From Pullulanibacillus camelliae (GTDB lineage Bacteria; Bacillota; Bacilli; Bacillales; Sporolactobacillaceae): a stretch of DNA of 51,014 nt. Where the stretch lies: NCBI RefSeq assembly GCF_014642655.1, contig NZ_BMIR01000025.1:1-51014 (forward strand), written 5' to 3'. Under the pieces are notes generated by a model. The model was not told where the DNA came from. It saw only the letters and a list, made by a program, of their open reading frames with translations, and did no database searches. The position numbers were made by a program, and so were the translations under genes. Shown piece by piece: positions 8,572-18,042 of the stretch. Each line of letters starts with the position of its first letter. Positions within the stretch are counted from its first letter, which is position 1.

Positions 8572-8606
8572 ATAAAAATACCCCCTTGTGGTGTTAAGGG
8601 GGTGTA
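8572..8606 (-). terminator. abrB terminator
   Basis: CCCCCTT and AAGGGGG arms around GTGGTGTT. Read on the minus strand the stem is followed by TATTTTTATAC, so it best serves abrB; it may also slow transcription arriving from rsmI. Confidence 0.75.
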
Positions 8607-8617
8607 TAGTCAATCTA

Positions 8618-8896
8618 TTATTTTGCTAGATAGTCCTTGATTTCATTCAGCACCATTTCAGCGCCTTCTTTGCTTAATACTAATTTTCCGCCAGCAATTG
8701 AAAGGTTGTCATCGGAAATTTCGCCAGTAACTTGGCATGTCATGCTAGGCTTATATTTTTTTAGAATGATACGTTCGTCGTCCACATAGATTTCAAGGGC
8801 ATCCTTCTCATTGATGCCGAGTGTACGGCGTAGTTCAATAGGAATAACTACACGACCGAGCTCGTCTACTTTTCTCACAATACCAGTTGACTTCAT
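8618..8896 (-). CDS. abrB: transition-state regulator AbrB
   Basis: AbrB represses many post-exponential and sporulation genes during growth. The 92-residue protein has the swapped-hairpin DNA-binding N-terminus (KSTGIVRKVDELGRVVIP, then RRTLGINEKDALEIYVDDE) with the arginines that contact DNA, and the usual C-terminal tetramerisation half including the single Cys of SMTCQVTGE. An AAGGAGGAGAACC site precedes the ATG. It is divergent from metS as in B. subtilis, and its promoter carries a Spo0A box (see 8924-8983), so repression by Spo0A is likely retained. Confidence 0.97.
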   Translation of the reverse strand: MKSTGIVRKVDELGRVVIPIELRRTLGINEKDALEIYVDDERIILKKYKPSMTCQVTGEISDDNLSIAGGKLVLSKEGAEMVLNEIKDYLAK

Positions 8897-8923
8897 TTTT
8901 CGGGTTCTCCTCCTTAGTTATAT

Positions 8924-8983
8924 GATCGACAAGTTTTTTTTATATTTCTAAATAATGGTACCAGCGTTTCCCAAACATGTCAA
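8924..8983 (-). promoter_or_regulatory. abrB promoter with downstream Spo0A box
   Basis: On the minus strand TTGACA (8983-8978), a 17-base spacer and TACCAT (8960-8955) make a sigma-A promoter. TTGTCGATC (8932-8924), seven of nine matches to the Spo0A box TTGTCGAAA with the core intact, lies about 16-24 bases past the expected start point, where B. subtilis Spo0A represses abrB. The remaining abrB-metS space up to 9280 shows no other clear element except the metS ribosome binding site AGGAGG. Confidence 0.75.
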
Positions 8984-9256
8984 CGGTTTTGTGACATTTT
9001 TAATAGATTTGACAATTTTGTTATTTTTCCTCACTATTACGGTATTCGGTAAGAAGAAGGGGGTATATTCACCTCTGAATTGGAAACAACTTTATTCCAT
9101 AGAAGGCTTTAATTTTTTTGTATTTCTCTATAAAATGAATATGTATGACCATGATAACCTTTTTAGAACACGTTATAATAAGAATGAGAGAATTTACATA
9201 GTGTATTTGTAATGATTTCCATATCGAAAAACTTGGCTCAGGGCTAAGGATTTTGA

Positions 9257-11275
<2,019 letters not shown>

Positions 11276-11287
11276 AAAGTAGTCTTT

Positions 11288-11323
11288 AAAAGATAGGGCA
11301 TTAGTATAGGCCCTATCTTTTTT
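11288..11323 (+). terminator. metS terminator
   Basis: AAGATAGGGC and GCCCTATCTT-type arms (AGATAGGG/CCCTATCT) around a loop of about ten bases, followed by TTTTTT. The repeat copy starts immediately after it. Confidence 0.9.
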
Positions 11324-11324
11324 G

Positions 11325-11803
11325 TACTATCAGAATGTATAACTTCGCTGACGCTCATAAAGGAAGAGAGTATAAGTGTAACTTTGACTTTCGCCACCTG
11401 AGGCTTGCGGGCACCCTAAGTGTGTGATGTGCAAAAAATCACATCAAGAGTCCCAGCGAAGTGGTGCAAGCCAAGTTTTTTAAAAAGAAAAGAGAGTATA
11501 AAATTTCTGGTCATGAGGACGGTGCGGATTTCCGCTTCAGGCCGCTTGCTTTCTGCCACGGGGGAGTGGTAAGCCTCCTCGCGCTGCACATTGCTAAGGT
11601 CTTACCGATCTCCCATTTCCCGCTGGACTTTAGTCTCCGCATCATGAGTCAGCGGCGTCCGAGGAACACACGATTTTAGAGTGTTCCGGATCTCACGCCT
11701 TACGCTCTAATCCACTTGGTCATGCAATGAAGCACCTTCCATATCTGATGATGCTCTATACTAAGGACAAGAACCGGGCATGCTTTGTCCGGTTCTCTTT
11801 ATG
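11325..11803 (+). repeat. intergenic repeat, near full-length copy 1
   Basis: About 479 bases that match the copy at 34917-35388 over nearly their whole length. Order of segments: TACTATCAGAATGTATAACTT junction behind the metS terminator; TCGCTGACGCTCATAAAGG; a long arm (11402-11472) closed by GGCTTG/CAAGCC with an internal TGTGAT/ATCACA stem; a small hairpin GCGGA-TT-TCCGC (11524-11535); GGTAAG...CTTACC; GGAACAC...GTGTTCC; and a terminal hairpin with T-rich tail (11771-11799). No credible reading frame. The following 394 bases to tatD hold nothing I recognise. Confidence 0.85.
11771..11799 (+). terminator. terminal hairpin of repeat copy 1
   Basis: GAACCGG and CCGGTTC arms followed by TCTTT; equivalent hairpins end the copies at 34917 and 44153. 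The weak T-run makes efficient termination uncertain. Confidence 0.6.
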
Positions 11804-12197
11804 TCCTTTTTAAAAGAGCGGGCTTATGTATCAATGACATTAAATCCTTTGATAAGCTCTATCTATGTCCCTTTTCGCAGGTTTTGTTACAAATGTTACA
11901 AAAGATAGACTGTGGTAACCATAGACTAGGAAACAGGCGCATTCATCAGCATATTATACAATTAAAGGAAATGTTTAATCTTATATATGGAAAAGGATCT
12001 ATATATTTCTAATATAAAACATGAAGATTTTGTCTGTCAGCCTTAAAAATGATGGCTATCACTGGAATAAAATAGGCGTTTTTGTCGAAAGGTCCCTCAT
12101 GTAACATACTTTTAACAATGTTGAAATGGCTCTGTTGTATGTTTAATATTAATCCGTGTTACACTATCAAAGGACTTTTGAAAAGTAGAGGGATACT

Positions 12198-12968
12198 ATG
12201 CTATTTGACACACATACCCATATTAATGCAGAAGAATTTAATGAGGATCGGGATGAAGTCATCACTCGTGCCCATGAGGCAGGCGTATCCAATATGGTCG
12301 TGGTTGGTTTTGATCGTCCAACGATTGAAGCAGCAATGGCAATTGTGAAAGAGCATGAGGATATGTATGCAGCCGTTGGCTGGCATCCTGTTGACGCCAT
12401 CGATATGACCGATGAGGATCTTGATTGGATCAGAGCTCTGCTCAAGGATCCTAAAGTCGTTGCTGTCGGTGAAATGGGTCTCGATTATCACTGGGACAAG
12501 TCTCCAGCGGAAATACAAAAAGAGGTCTTCAGGAAACAAATTCATCTTGCAAAGGAAATGGACATGCCGATTATTATACATAATCGTGAAGCTACCGAAG
12601 ATATTGTTGCCATTCTTGAAGAAGAGCGTGCCAGTGCCGTTGGTGGCATTATGCATTGCTATAGCAGCGATTGGGAGCATGCCAAACGTTGCCTAGATAT
12701 GAATTTTTACATTTCCTTTGGTGGACCTGTTACTTTTAAAAATGGTCATTTAGCGAAAGAGGTCGCCAGTCAAGTGCCGTTGGACAGGCTATTGATTGAG
12801 ACCGATTGTCCTTATTTAAGTCCACATCCTTTTAGAGGGAAACGCAATGAACCTGCACGTGTGCAGCTGGTGGCGGAGCAAATCGCAGTGCTTAGGGATA
12901 AATCCTTTGAAGAGATTGCCGAGATTACCTCAAATAATGCAAAGACGCTTTTTCGCTTAAATAGATAA
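12198..12968 (+). CDS. tatD: TatD-family metal-dependent deoxyribonuclease
   Basis: The homologue of B. subtilis yabD. A 256-residue TIM-barrel hydrolase of the TatD group: metal ligands in FDTHTHI (residues 3-9), the Glu of GEMGLDYHW, the histidine of IIHNRE, HCYSSD, and ETDCPYLSPHPFRGKRNEP near the C-terminus. Relatives act as 3'-5' DNA exonucleases in repair and degradation. AGAGGGATACT precedes the ATG. It usually sits between metS and yabE, as here; the intervening repeat separates it from metS transcription. Confidence 0.93.
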   Translation: MLFDTHTHINAEEFNEDRDEVITRAHEAGVSNMVVVGFDRPTIEAAMAIVKEHEDMYAAVGWHPVDAIDMTDEDLDWIRALLKDPKVVAVGEMGLDYHWDKSPAEIQKEVFRKQIHLAKEMDMPIIIHNREATEDIVAILEEERASAVGGIMHCYSSDWEHAKRCLDMNFYISFGGPVTFKNGHLAKEVASQVPLDRLLIETDCPYLSPHPFRGKRNEPARVQLVAEQIAVLRDKSFEEIAEITSNNAKTLFRLNR

Positions 12969-13087
12969 GGCTGATAAGCAATTGATCAGCTATTATTCTA
13001 TTAATATAGATTTTTTAAAAAATATTATATTTTATGCTTATTTAGGAAATACTAGATATAGATTGCTAGATTTAGGGGAGGGGTTTA

Positions 13088-14329
13088 ATGTTACCCAATG
13101 CAACCAAAAGGATGCTGCAGGCGCACAGAATGAAGATCGTGACAACGCTCCTCACTGTTGTGATCCTCAGCATAGCAACTTTCTTTGCATATACAGCTTA
13201 TGCATCTGGGCAAAAGACTTTAACATTCATCAAAGACGGTAAAGAAAGTGTTATCACAACACGTGCAAATACAGTTCAAGAATTATTACAGGAACAAAAC
13301 ATTCATCTTGATAAGCAGCATGATGCTGTGCAACCAAGCCTAGAAACAGCGCTTGAGGATAAGATGACAGTAAAATGGAAGCCAGCGCATAAGGTTGTTG
13401 TTTCAGAAGCTGGAAGTAAACAAGCCATCTGGACAACAGCAGCTACACTTGCTGAAATGCTTGATGACAAGGGAATTACGATCGGTCAATATGATACGAT
13501 CACACCCAATGCAGACACCAAAATTGATGGCAGCATGAATGTCACCATCAAGAATGGTATAAAGGTGACGGTGTATAATCAAGCTAAGCAAGATGTGAAT
13601 ACAAAAGCTGAGACAACACTTGATCAATTTGTTAAACAGCAACACATTCAACTCAATAAAGATGACAAACTCCAATTGAATGACAAGCTAGTGCCTAAAG
13701 ATAGTAATCAAGTGTTAAAGAACAACGACAAGATTTACATTCATAGAGTCTCTCAAAAAACGATTACTGAACCGATCGATTATGATGTTGTCCAACAAGA
13801 TGACAGCAGTCTTGAAAAGGGACAAACAAGAGTCCTTCAGTCGGGTCAGGAAGGCGCCATGGCGAAAACGTATAAAGTAACAACCATGACAGATCAACAA
13901 GGGACACATGAACAAAAGGATCTTATTCAATCGACGGTGACAAAAGAGCCAAAGAAAAAAATTATCGCTGTCGGAACCAAGGTTGTTCAATCACCTACGC
14001 CTAGCGAACAAGCTTACAGAGGCACATCAGGTGAGGGTGGGAAAGTACTATATGTTAAAAGCACCGCTTTTACAGCAAATTGCAAGGGCTGTAGAGGTAT
14101 TACATCCTTAGGCATTAACTTGAAGAGTCACCCGGGTACCAAAGTGATTGCAGTGGACCCGAATGTTATTCCTTTAGGTTCAAAGGTTTGGGTTGAAGGC
14201 TATGGTTATGCCATCGCTGGTGATACTGGTGGCGGAATCCATGGAAATAAAATTGATGTCTTTTTCCCATCCCAGTCCCAAGCACATGGCTGGGGACTAA
14301 GGACAGTTAAAGTAAAAATTCTAAATTGA
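13088..14329 (+). CDS. yabE: cell-wall-associated YabE: DUF348 x3, G5 and 3D domains
   Basis: An exported protein related to resuscitation-promoting/stationary-phase survival factors, expected to act on peptidoglycan. A membrane segment at about residues 18-38 (TLLTVVILSIATFFAYTAYA) acts as signal anchor; three DUF348 repeats follow (starting near residues 43, 101 and 158), then a G5 domain, then a 3D domain (STAFTANCKGC ... GLINLKSHPG-like ... IAGDTGGGIHGNKIDVFF) with the three aspartates that give the domain its name. GGGGAGGGG precedes the ATG. An ECF-type promoter points into its 3' end on the opposite strand, as known for B. subtilis yabE. 413 residues against about 437 there. Confidence 0.93.
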   Translation: MLPNATKRMLQAHRMKIVTTLLTVVILSIATFFAYTAYASGQKTLTFIKDGKESVITTRANTVQELLQEQNIHLDKQHDAVQPSLETALEDKMTVKWKPAHKVVVSEAGSKQAIWTTAATLAEMLDDKGITIGQYDTITPNADTKIDGSMNVTIKNGIKVTVYNQAKQDVNTKAETTLDQFVKQQHIQLNKDDKLQLNDKLVPKDSNQVLKNNDKIYIHRVSQKTITEPIDYDVVQQDDSSLEKGQTRVLQSGQEGAMAKTYKVTTMTDQQGTHEQKDLIQSTVTKEPKKKIIAVGTKVVQSPTPSEQAYRGTSGEGGKVLYVKSTAFTANCKGCRGITSLGINLKSHPGTKVIAVDPNVIPLGSKVWVEGYGYAIAGDTGGGIHGNKIDVFFPSQSQAHGWGLRTVKVKILN

Positions 14330-14368
14330 AGTGCAGGGGGAGGTCTTTGCACTTCCTTTTTCTTTTCA
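14328..14368 (+). terminator. yabE terminator
   Basis: GAAGTGCA and TGCACTTC form a perfect 8-bp stem with a 12-base loop, followed by CTTTTTCTTTT. It begins in the stop codon of yabE. Confidence 0.88.
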
Positions 14369-14376
14369 CTTATATA

Positions 14377-14403
14377 GACGTTTTATGTTACAAAAATGTT
14401 TCA
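14377..14403 (-). promoter_or_regulatory. ECF-sigma promoter antisense to yabE
   Basis: On the minus strand TGAAAC (14403-14398), a 17-base spacer that begins with ATTTTT, and CGTC (14380-14377). This fits the sigma-M/sigma-X/sigma-W class. Transcription would start near 14370 and run into the 3' end of yabE. In B. subtilis an ECF-dependent antisense RNA from the same place lowers yabE expression; I infer conservation of that arrangement. Confidence 0.6.
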
Positions 14404-14430
14404 AAAAAACGGAAAAAAATTTAAAAATAT

Positions 14431-14484
14431 AAGATGCCTTTGCATCTTTATTAAGGCTTGCCAATTAGGCAAGTTTTCTTTTTT
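14431..14484 (+). terminator. two hairpins ahead of rnmV
   Basis: AAGATGC-CTTT-GCATCTT (14431-14448) is followed by CTTGCC-AATTA-GGCAAG (14457-14473) with a tail TTTTCTTTTTT. The second has all the features of an intrinsic terminator although yabE already has one at 14328. They may stop read-through or belong to a small transcript. Confidence 0.6.
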
Positions 14485-14530
14485 GTTCAATGTTCTTTAT
14501 ACTAGAAGAGATTAAGTAGTTAAGGGGATC

Positions 14531-15094
14531 ATGATGAAAATTAAAGAAGTCATAGTGGTTGAAGGAAAAAGTGACACACTGGCAATCAATCGTGCAGTAG
14601 ATGCGGATACAATTGAAACCAATGGGTCAGCGGTGAATCGGCGTACACTCGAAGCCATCCGCCATGCCCAAGCTGTTCGTGGTGTCATTGTGTTCACTGA
14701 TCCGGATGTGCCCGGTGAACAAATTCGAAAAAAGGTGAGCCAATATGTGCCTGAGTGTCGTCATGCCTTTTTAAAGAAAAAGGATGCATTTGGTGGGAAG
14801 CACCGCAGCTTAGGCATAGAACATGCTACCCCTGAAGCGATCTTAGAGGCGCTTGAACAGGTTTATACAGTAGCAGAGGAACAAACCGAGCAAATCTCAC
14901 GCGCTGAATTACTGGATAAAGGCTTGATAGGTGGGCCGCATGCCAGGGCGAGAAGAGAAGCCCTTTGTGAAAAACTGAATATTGGTTATACCAATGGAAA
15001 ACAATTATATAAACGCTTATTAATGTTTCAGATCAGTCCTGAAACCTTTGAACAAGCATTCAGTGACGTTATTCAGGAGGAACAAGATGACTAA
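14531..15094 (+). CDS. rnmV: ribonuclease M5 (5S rRNA maturase)
   Basis: RNase M5 cuts precursor 5S rRNA at both ends with ribosomal protein L18 as cofactor. The Toprim domain is visible: VVEGKSDTLAI with its catalytic Glu, ETNGSAV, and the acidic pair in FTDPDVPGEQIR. 187 residues, as usual. The start lies behind AAGGGGATC; ATG codons at 14531 and 14534 are equally possible. It overlaps ksgA by 8 bases, the standard pairing in the Firmicutes. Confidence 0.97.
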   Translation: MMKIKEVIVVEGKSDTLAINRAVDADTIETNGSAVNRRTLEAIRHAQAVRGVIVFTDPDVPGEQIRKKVSQYVPECRHAFLKKKDAFGGKHRSLGIEHATPEAILEALEQVYTVAEEQTEQISRAELLDKGLIGGPHARARREALCEKLNIGYTNGKQLYKRLLMFQISPETFEQAFSDVIQEEQDD

Positions 15095-15950
15095 TCCATC
15101 CACGTCAAAACAGACGCAACGCTTATTAAAAAAATATGATTTGAAAGCCAAAAAAAGTCTCGGACAAAACTTTTTAATTGATGATAATATTTTAAACAAT
15201 ATTGTAAACGCTGCTGAAGTGGATGAGGATACCATTGTCTTTGAAGTAGGACCAGGCTTAGGCGCGTTGACCTATAAGTTAGCCCAAGAAGCAAAGCAGG
15301 TCGTAGCTATCGAGATCGATCGCCGCTTAGAACCTGCATTAAAGGAGCGGTTTGGAGATGTCCCGAACGTTGAGATTTTATTTCAGGATATTCTAGAGAC
15401 AGATATTGATGCGCTTATTAAAACATACGTCAAAGACGGTGAGCGTGTCGCTGTGGTTGCGAATCTTCCTTATTATGTGACCACCCCAATATTAATGCGT
15501 TTTCTATCCCACGCTTCATACATTAACACGATTGTTGTGATGATACAGAAAGAGGTTGCCGAGCGCCTTAGTGCAGACCCTGGTCAAAAGAGTTATGGAT
15601 CATTGTCGATTGCTGTGCAATATACCTCAGTGGCTGAGATTGTCATGACCGTACCGAAAACCGTGTTTATACCCCAGCCTAATGTAGATTCTGCTGTGAT
15701 TCGGCTAGATATACGAAGTGAAAAAAAAGTGCATGTTCATAATGAGGCCTTTTTCTTCAAAGTGGTGAAGGCGGCATTTGCGCAAAGACGGAAAACATTG
15801 ATAAATAATCTGCTTCATACCTTTGGTAAAGATAAAAAAGAAACGATCGTCGCTTTATTAGATAGTATTGCCATTGATCCACAGAGACGAGGAGAAACGC
15901 TCTCTATTGAAGAATATGCTAAATTGAGCGAAGCCCTACAATCGTTATAA
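15087..15950 (+). CDS. ksgA: 16S rRNA (adenine1518/1519-N6)-dimethyltransferase KsgA
   Basis: Dimethylates two adjacent adenines in helix 45 of 16S rRNA, a late check of small-subunit assembly; loss gives kasugamycin resistance. Visible motifs are KKSLGQNFLIDDNIL, the SAM-binding VFEVGPGLGALT, and motif IV NLPYYVTTPILM. ATG 15087 sits behind CAGGAGGAACAAG; an upstream in-frame start at 15048 lies inside rnmV and would add 13 residues without a ribosome binding site. 287 residues. Confidence 0.97.
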   Translation: MTNPSTSKQTQRLLKKYDLKAKKSLGQNFLIDDNILNNIVNAAEVDEDTIVFEVGPGLGALTYKLAQEAKQVVAIEIDRRLEPALKERFGDVPNVEILFQDILETDIDALIKTYVKDGERVAVVANLPYYVTTPILMRFLSHASYINTIVVMIQKEVAERLSADPGQKSYGSLSIAVQYTSVAEIVMTVPKTVFIPQPNVDSAVIRLDIRSEKKVHVHNEAFFFKVVKAAFAQRRKTLINNLLHTFGKDKKETIVALLDSIAIDPQRRGETLSIEEYAKLSEALQSL

Positions 15951-16009
15951 TCTTAAACCATTCTAAAGGTTAACATTTTACACATATATAATGTCGCAGG
16001 CAGCTTGTT

Positions 16010-16058
16010 AGGCATGAGCACGATACGGGATCGGGCTTGTGCCTTTTTATTTTTCTGC
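16010..16058 (+). terminator. ksgA terminator
   Basis: AGGCATGAGC and GCTTGTGCCT pair with two mismatches around a loop of about 15 bases, followed by TTTTTATTTTT. The rest of the 324-base gap before yabG holds only a small hairpin GCCTT-CAG-AAGGC (16119-16131) and no promoter I can call with confidence. Confidence 0.7.
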
Positions 16059-16274
16059 AAGGCATCTGTCCTTATTCATTATGAAATGTGGCGAGTTTTA
16101 TCGGAATTATAAAATGAAGCCTTCAGAAGGCCTTTATAGCTATATACTGGGTTAAAAGAAGCGGTTAAGCTCTTGCGGATTTCATAAAGAGAGGTTCATT
16201 TTTTTACTTTGATGCATATACTGAAACGAGGTCATTTGCTTGTTTATTGCCTGATTTTTTGAAGGAGCGAAGCT

Positions 16275-17138
16275 ATGACAATCAGAGAGGGAGATCTAGT
16301 CACAAGAAAATCATATGGTTGCGATGTGTTTTTCAGGGTGGAGACGATTAATGAAGATAAAGGGATTGCCGAACTATCGGGTGAGGATTTACGTTTATAT
16401 GCGGATGCCCCCCTATCTGATCTCGTAGAGGTCTCTAACACGGAGCGTGAAGACAACGAAAAGGAACAGAAACGGTTGGAGGACCATTCTACCCGACTGT
16501 TTCGTCAGGATTACCAAGTATTAAAGGAGAAAAGAGAATATACATCGACCAATGGTTATCGGCAACAGATGGCTTATTTCGAAATGCCAGGCCGTGTCCT
16601 GCACATTGATGGGGATCCTTATTATTTAAAAAAATGCTTACGAGTTTATGAAAAATTAGGGGTTCCTGTATTGGGCAAATATGTAAAAGAAGATGAGATG
16701 CCAGAGGTAGTGCCTAATCTTGTTCGCCATGTCCGTCCAGATATTTTAGTATTAACCGGGCACGATGCTTATATGAAAAATAAGGGCTCAGAAGATGAGC
16801 TGAAGGCTTATCGCCATTCGGGTCATTTTGTGCGTACGGTTAAAGAAGTGCGCTACCTTATCCCCCATCTTGATCAATTGGTTATTTTTGCTGGTGCTTG
16901 CCAATCTCATTTTGAGCTTTTGATTCGTGCCGGCGCTAATTTTGCCAGTTCCCCTACTCGGATTAACATCCATGCTCTGGATCCAGTCTATTTGGTTTCC
17001 AAGATCTGTTTTACCTCCTTTATGGATCGGGTGAACGTATGGGATGTCTTGAGAAATACACTGGCTGGTTCTGAAGGGATAGGAGGCGTTGAAACAAAAG
17101 GGATCTTAAGAACAGGCATGCCCTATAACAAACCTTAA
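16275..17138 (+). CDS. yabG: sporulation-specific protease YabG
   Basis: YabG is a cysteine-type protease that processes spore coat proteins such as SafA and SpoIVA; in B. subtilis it is made in the mother cell under sigma-K. The 287-residue protein shows the family's N-terminal beta-barrel-like segment (GDLVTRKSYGCDVFFRV), the central VLHIDGDPYYLKKCL and the stretch VILTGHDAY-type VLTGHDAYMKNKG and VIFAGACQSHFELLIRAGA with conserved His and Cys. GAAGGAGCG precedes the ATG. Its place between ksgA and veg is conserved. A CATATACTG at 16215 resembles a sigma-K -10 but lacks a correctly spaced -35. Confidence 0.93.
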   Translation: MTIREGDLVTRKSYGCDVFFRVETINEDKGIAELSGEDLRLYADAPLSDLVEVSNTEREDNEKEQKRLEDHSTRLFRQDYQVLKEKREYTSTNGYRQQMAYFEMPGRVLHIDGDPYYLKKCLRVYEKLGVPVLGKYVKEDEMPEVVPNLVRHVRPDILVLTGHDAYMKNKGSEDELKAYRHSGHFVRTVKEVRYLIPHLDQLVIFAGACQSHFELLIRAGANFASSPTRINIHALDPVYLVSKICFTSFMDRVNVWDVLRNTLAGSEGIGGVETKGILRTGMPYNKP

Positions 17139-17275
17139 AAAGTTTACATATTTACCTATGATTTGTCGCATGCTATATATAATTATTCATCAAAAGCATT
17201 CATCGCTACCCTCTGTAAGGGAGTTAATTTTGATGCCTGCTTAGAAATGAATTTCTGCCTGTCAAACAAAAAAAG

Positions 17276-17305
17276 TTGACAATAGTCTTTCTCGACTGCT
17301 ATAAT
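17276..17305 (+). promoter_or_regulatory. veg promoter P1 (consensus sigma-A)
   Basis: TTGACA (17276-17281), an 18-base spacer and TATAAT (17300-17305). Both hexamers are perfect, with an A-rich stretch directly upstream that may act as an UP element. Confidence 0.88.
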
Positions 17306-17322
17306 AAAATCTTTTTGTAAGT

Positions 17323-17352
17323 TTGACAAATGTACTCGAATCGTGTTATAAT
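17323..17352 (+). promoter_or_regulatory. veg promoter P2 (consensus sigma-A)
   Basis: A second TTGACA (17323-17328), 18-base spacer and TATAAT (17347-17352), exactly 47 bases downstream of the first. Its transcripts would have a leader of only about 20 bases before the veg start. Confidence 0.88.
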
Positions 17353-17377
17353 TTGACTAAGCGAGGTGGGTTGCGCA

Positions 17378-17635
17378 ATGGGAAATACAATCAAGGACAT
17401 CAAGGATGCTCTAGATGAAAGAATCGGGAAACGTTTGACGCTGAAGGCTAACGGTGGTCGGAGAAAAACGATTCAACGCATCGGTGTTTTAGAAGAAACG
17501 TATCCGTCCGTGTTTATTGTCAAACTCGACCAAGAGACCAATGCCTACGAGCGCGTCTCTTATAGCTACACAGATGTATTAACAGAAACAGTTCAAATAA
17601 CTTTTGCTGAAGAAGCAGCAGCAAGTGGGCAGTAG
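17378..17635 (+). CDS. veg: Veg protein
   Basis: Veg is a small, abundant vegetative protein of the Firmicutes that in B. subtilis promotes biofilm formation, apparently by counteracting SinR. The core [15 protein letters not shown] followed by [15 protein letters not shown] and [15 protein letters not shown] is highly conserved. 85 residues. The ATG at 17378 follows GCGAGGTGGG; an upstream GTG at 17366 lies inside that signal. The tandem consensus promoters point to very high expression. Confidence 0.96.
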   Translation: MGNTIKDIKDALDERIGKRLTLKANGGRRKTIQRIGVLEETYPSVFIVKLDQETNAYERVSYSYTDVLTETVQITFAEEAAASGQ

Positions 17636-17660
17636 ACATTTATGTCTGACTGCTTTTTTG
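17629..17660 (+). terminator. veg terminator
   Basis: GCAGT-A-GACAT and ATGTC-TG-ACTGC pair around TT, followed by TTTTTT. The left arm contains the veg stop codon. Confidence 0.88.
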
Positions 17661-17767
17661 TTTATGTTTTTTCCATATCATGCGTTCATTTCCTATAATC
17701 AACGATTATAAAACCTCTTTGGATCGTAAAAAATAAGAAGGCTCAAGCGAATACAAGGGGGTTCATC

Positions 17768-17950
17768 ATGGGACGACGTAGAGGCATTATGTCTGATCAA
17801 TTGAAGGAAGAGATCGCTAAAGAGTTGGGATTTTATGATACCGTCCAACAAGAGGGTTGGGGCGGAATCAGAGCCCGAGATGCCGGAAACATGGTCAAAA
17901 GAGCGATCGAGATGGCACAAAATCAAATGATGAATAACCAAGAAAAGTAA
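17768..17950 (+). CDS. sspF: small acid-soluble spore protein SspF
   Basis: A 60-residue alpha/beta-type SASP-related DNA-binding spore protein, close to B. subtilis SspF (0.3 kb protein). [13 protein letters not shown] at the N-terminus and [17 protein letters not shown] carry the family signature for binding DNA in the A-like form. AAGGGGG precedes the ATG. The family is made in the forespore; I could not find a well-spaced sigma-G promoter between 17660 and 17767. Confidence 0.95.
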   Translation: MGRRRGIMSDQLKEEIAKELGFYDTVQQEGWGGIRARDAGNMVKRAIEMAQNQMMNNQEK

Positions 17951-17959
17951 GGTTGAGTA

Positions 17960-17987
17960 ACCGGAGTCTTGTACTCCGGTTTTTTTC
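17960..17987 (+). terminator. sspF terminator
   Basis: ACCGGAGT and ACTCCGGT, a perfect stem around CTTGT, followed by TTTTTTT. Confidence 0.93.
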
Positions 17988-18042
17988 GTTTTAAACTATA
18001 CATAAAACGTCGATAGGCCTCTATTCGGAAACGAGGGAAAAT

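Noticed and set aside
8955-9212. 85-codon + strand reading frame between abrB and metS
   Set aside because: Its start lies in the abrB promoter, there is no ribosome binding site, and the hydrophobic, Phe-rich composition follows from AT-rich DNA.
11461-11679. 72-codon reading frame inside repeat copy 1
   Set aside because: The corresponding frame is not kept in the sister copy at 34917, so the repeat is not conserved as protein.
11785-12348. Two short + strand frames (11785-12012 and 12082-12348) before and across the tatD start
   Set aside because: No ribosome binding site or family pattern; the second overlaps tatD in another frame.
12201-12680. 159-codon minus-strand frame opposite tatD
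   Set aside because: Lies entirely opposite a well-supported gene and shows no recognisable motif.
16211-16224. GATGCATATACTGA ahead of yabG, also present at 730-743 ahead of gin, as a shared sporulation promoter
   Set aside because: The CATATACTG part resembles a sigma-K -10, but neither site has a correctly spaced -35, and gin and yabG are expected to be read by different sigma factors; likely chance.
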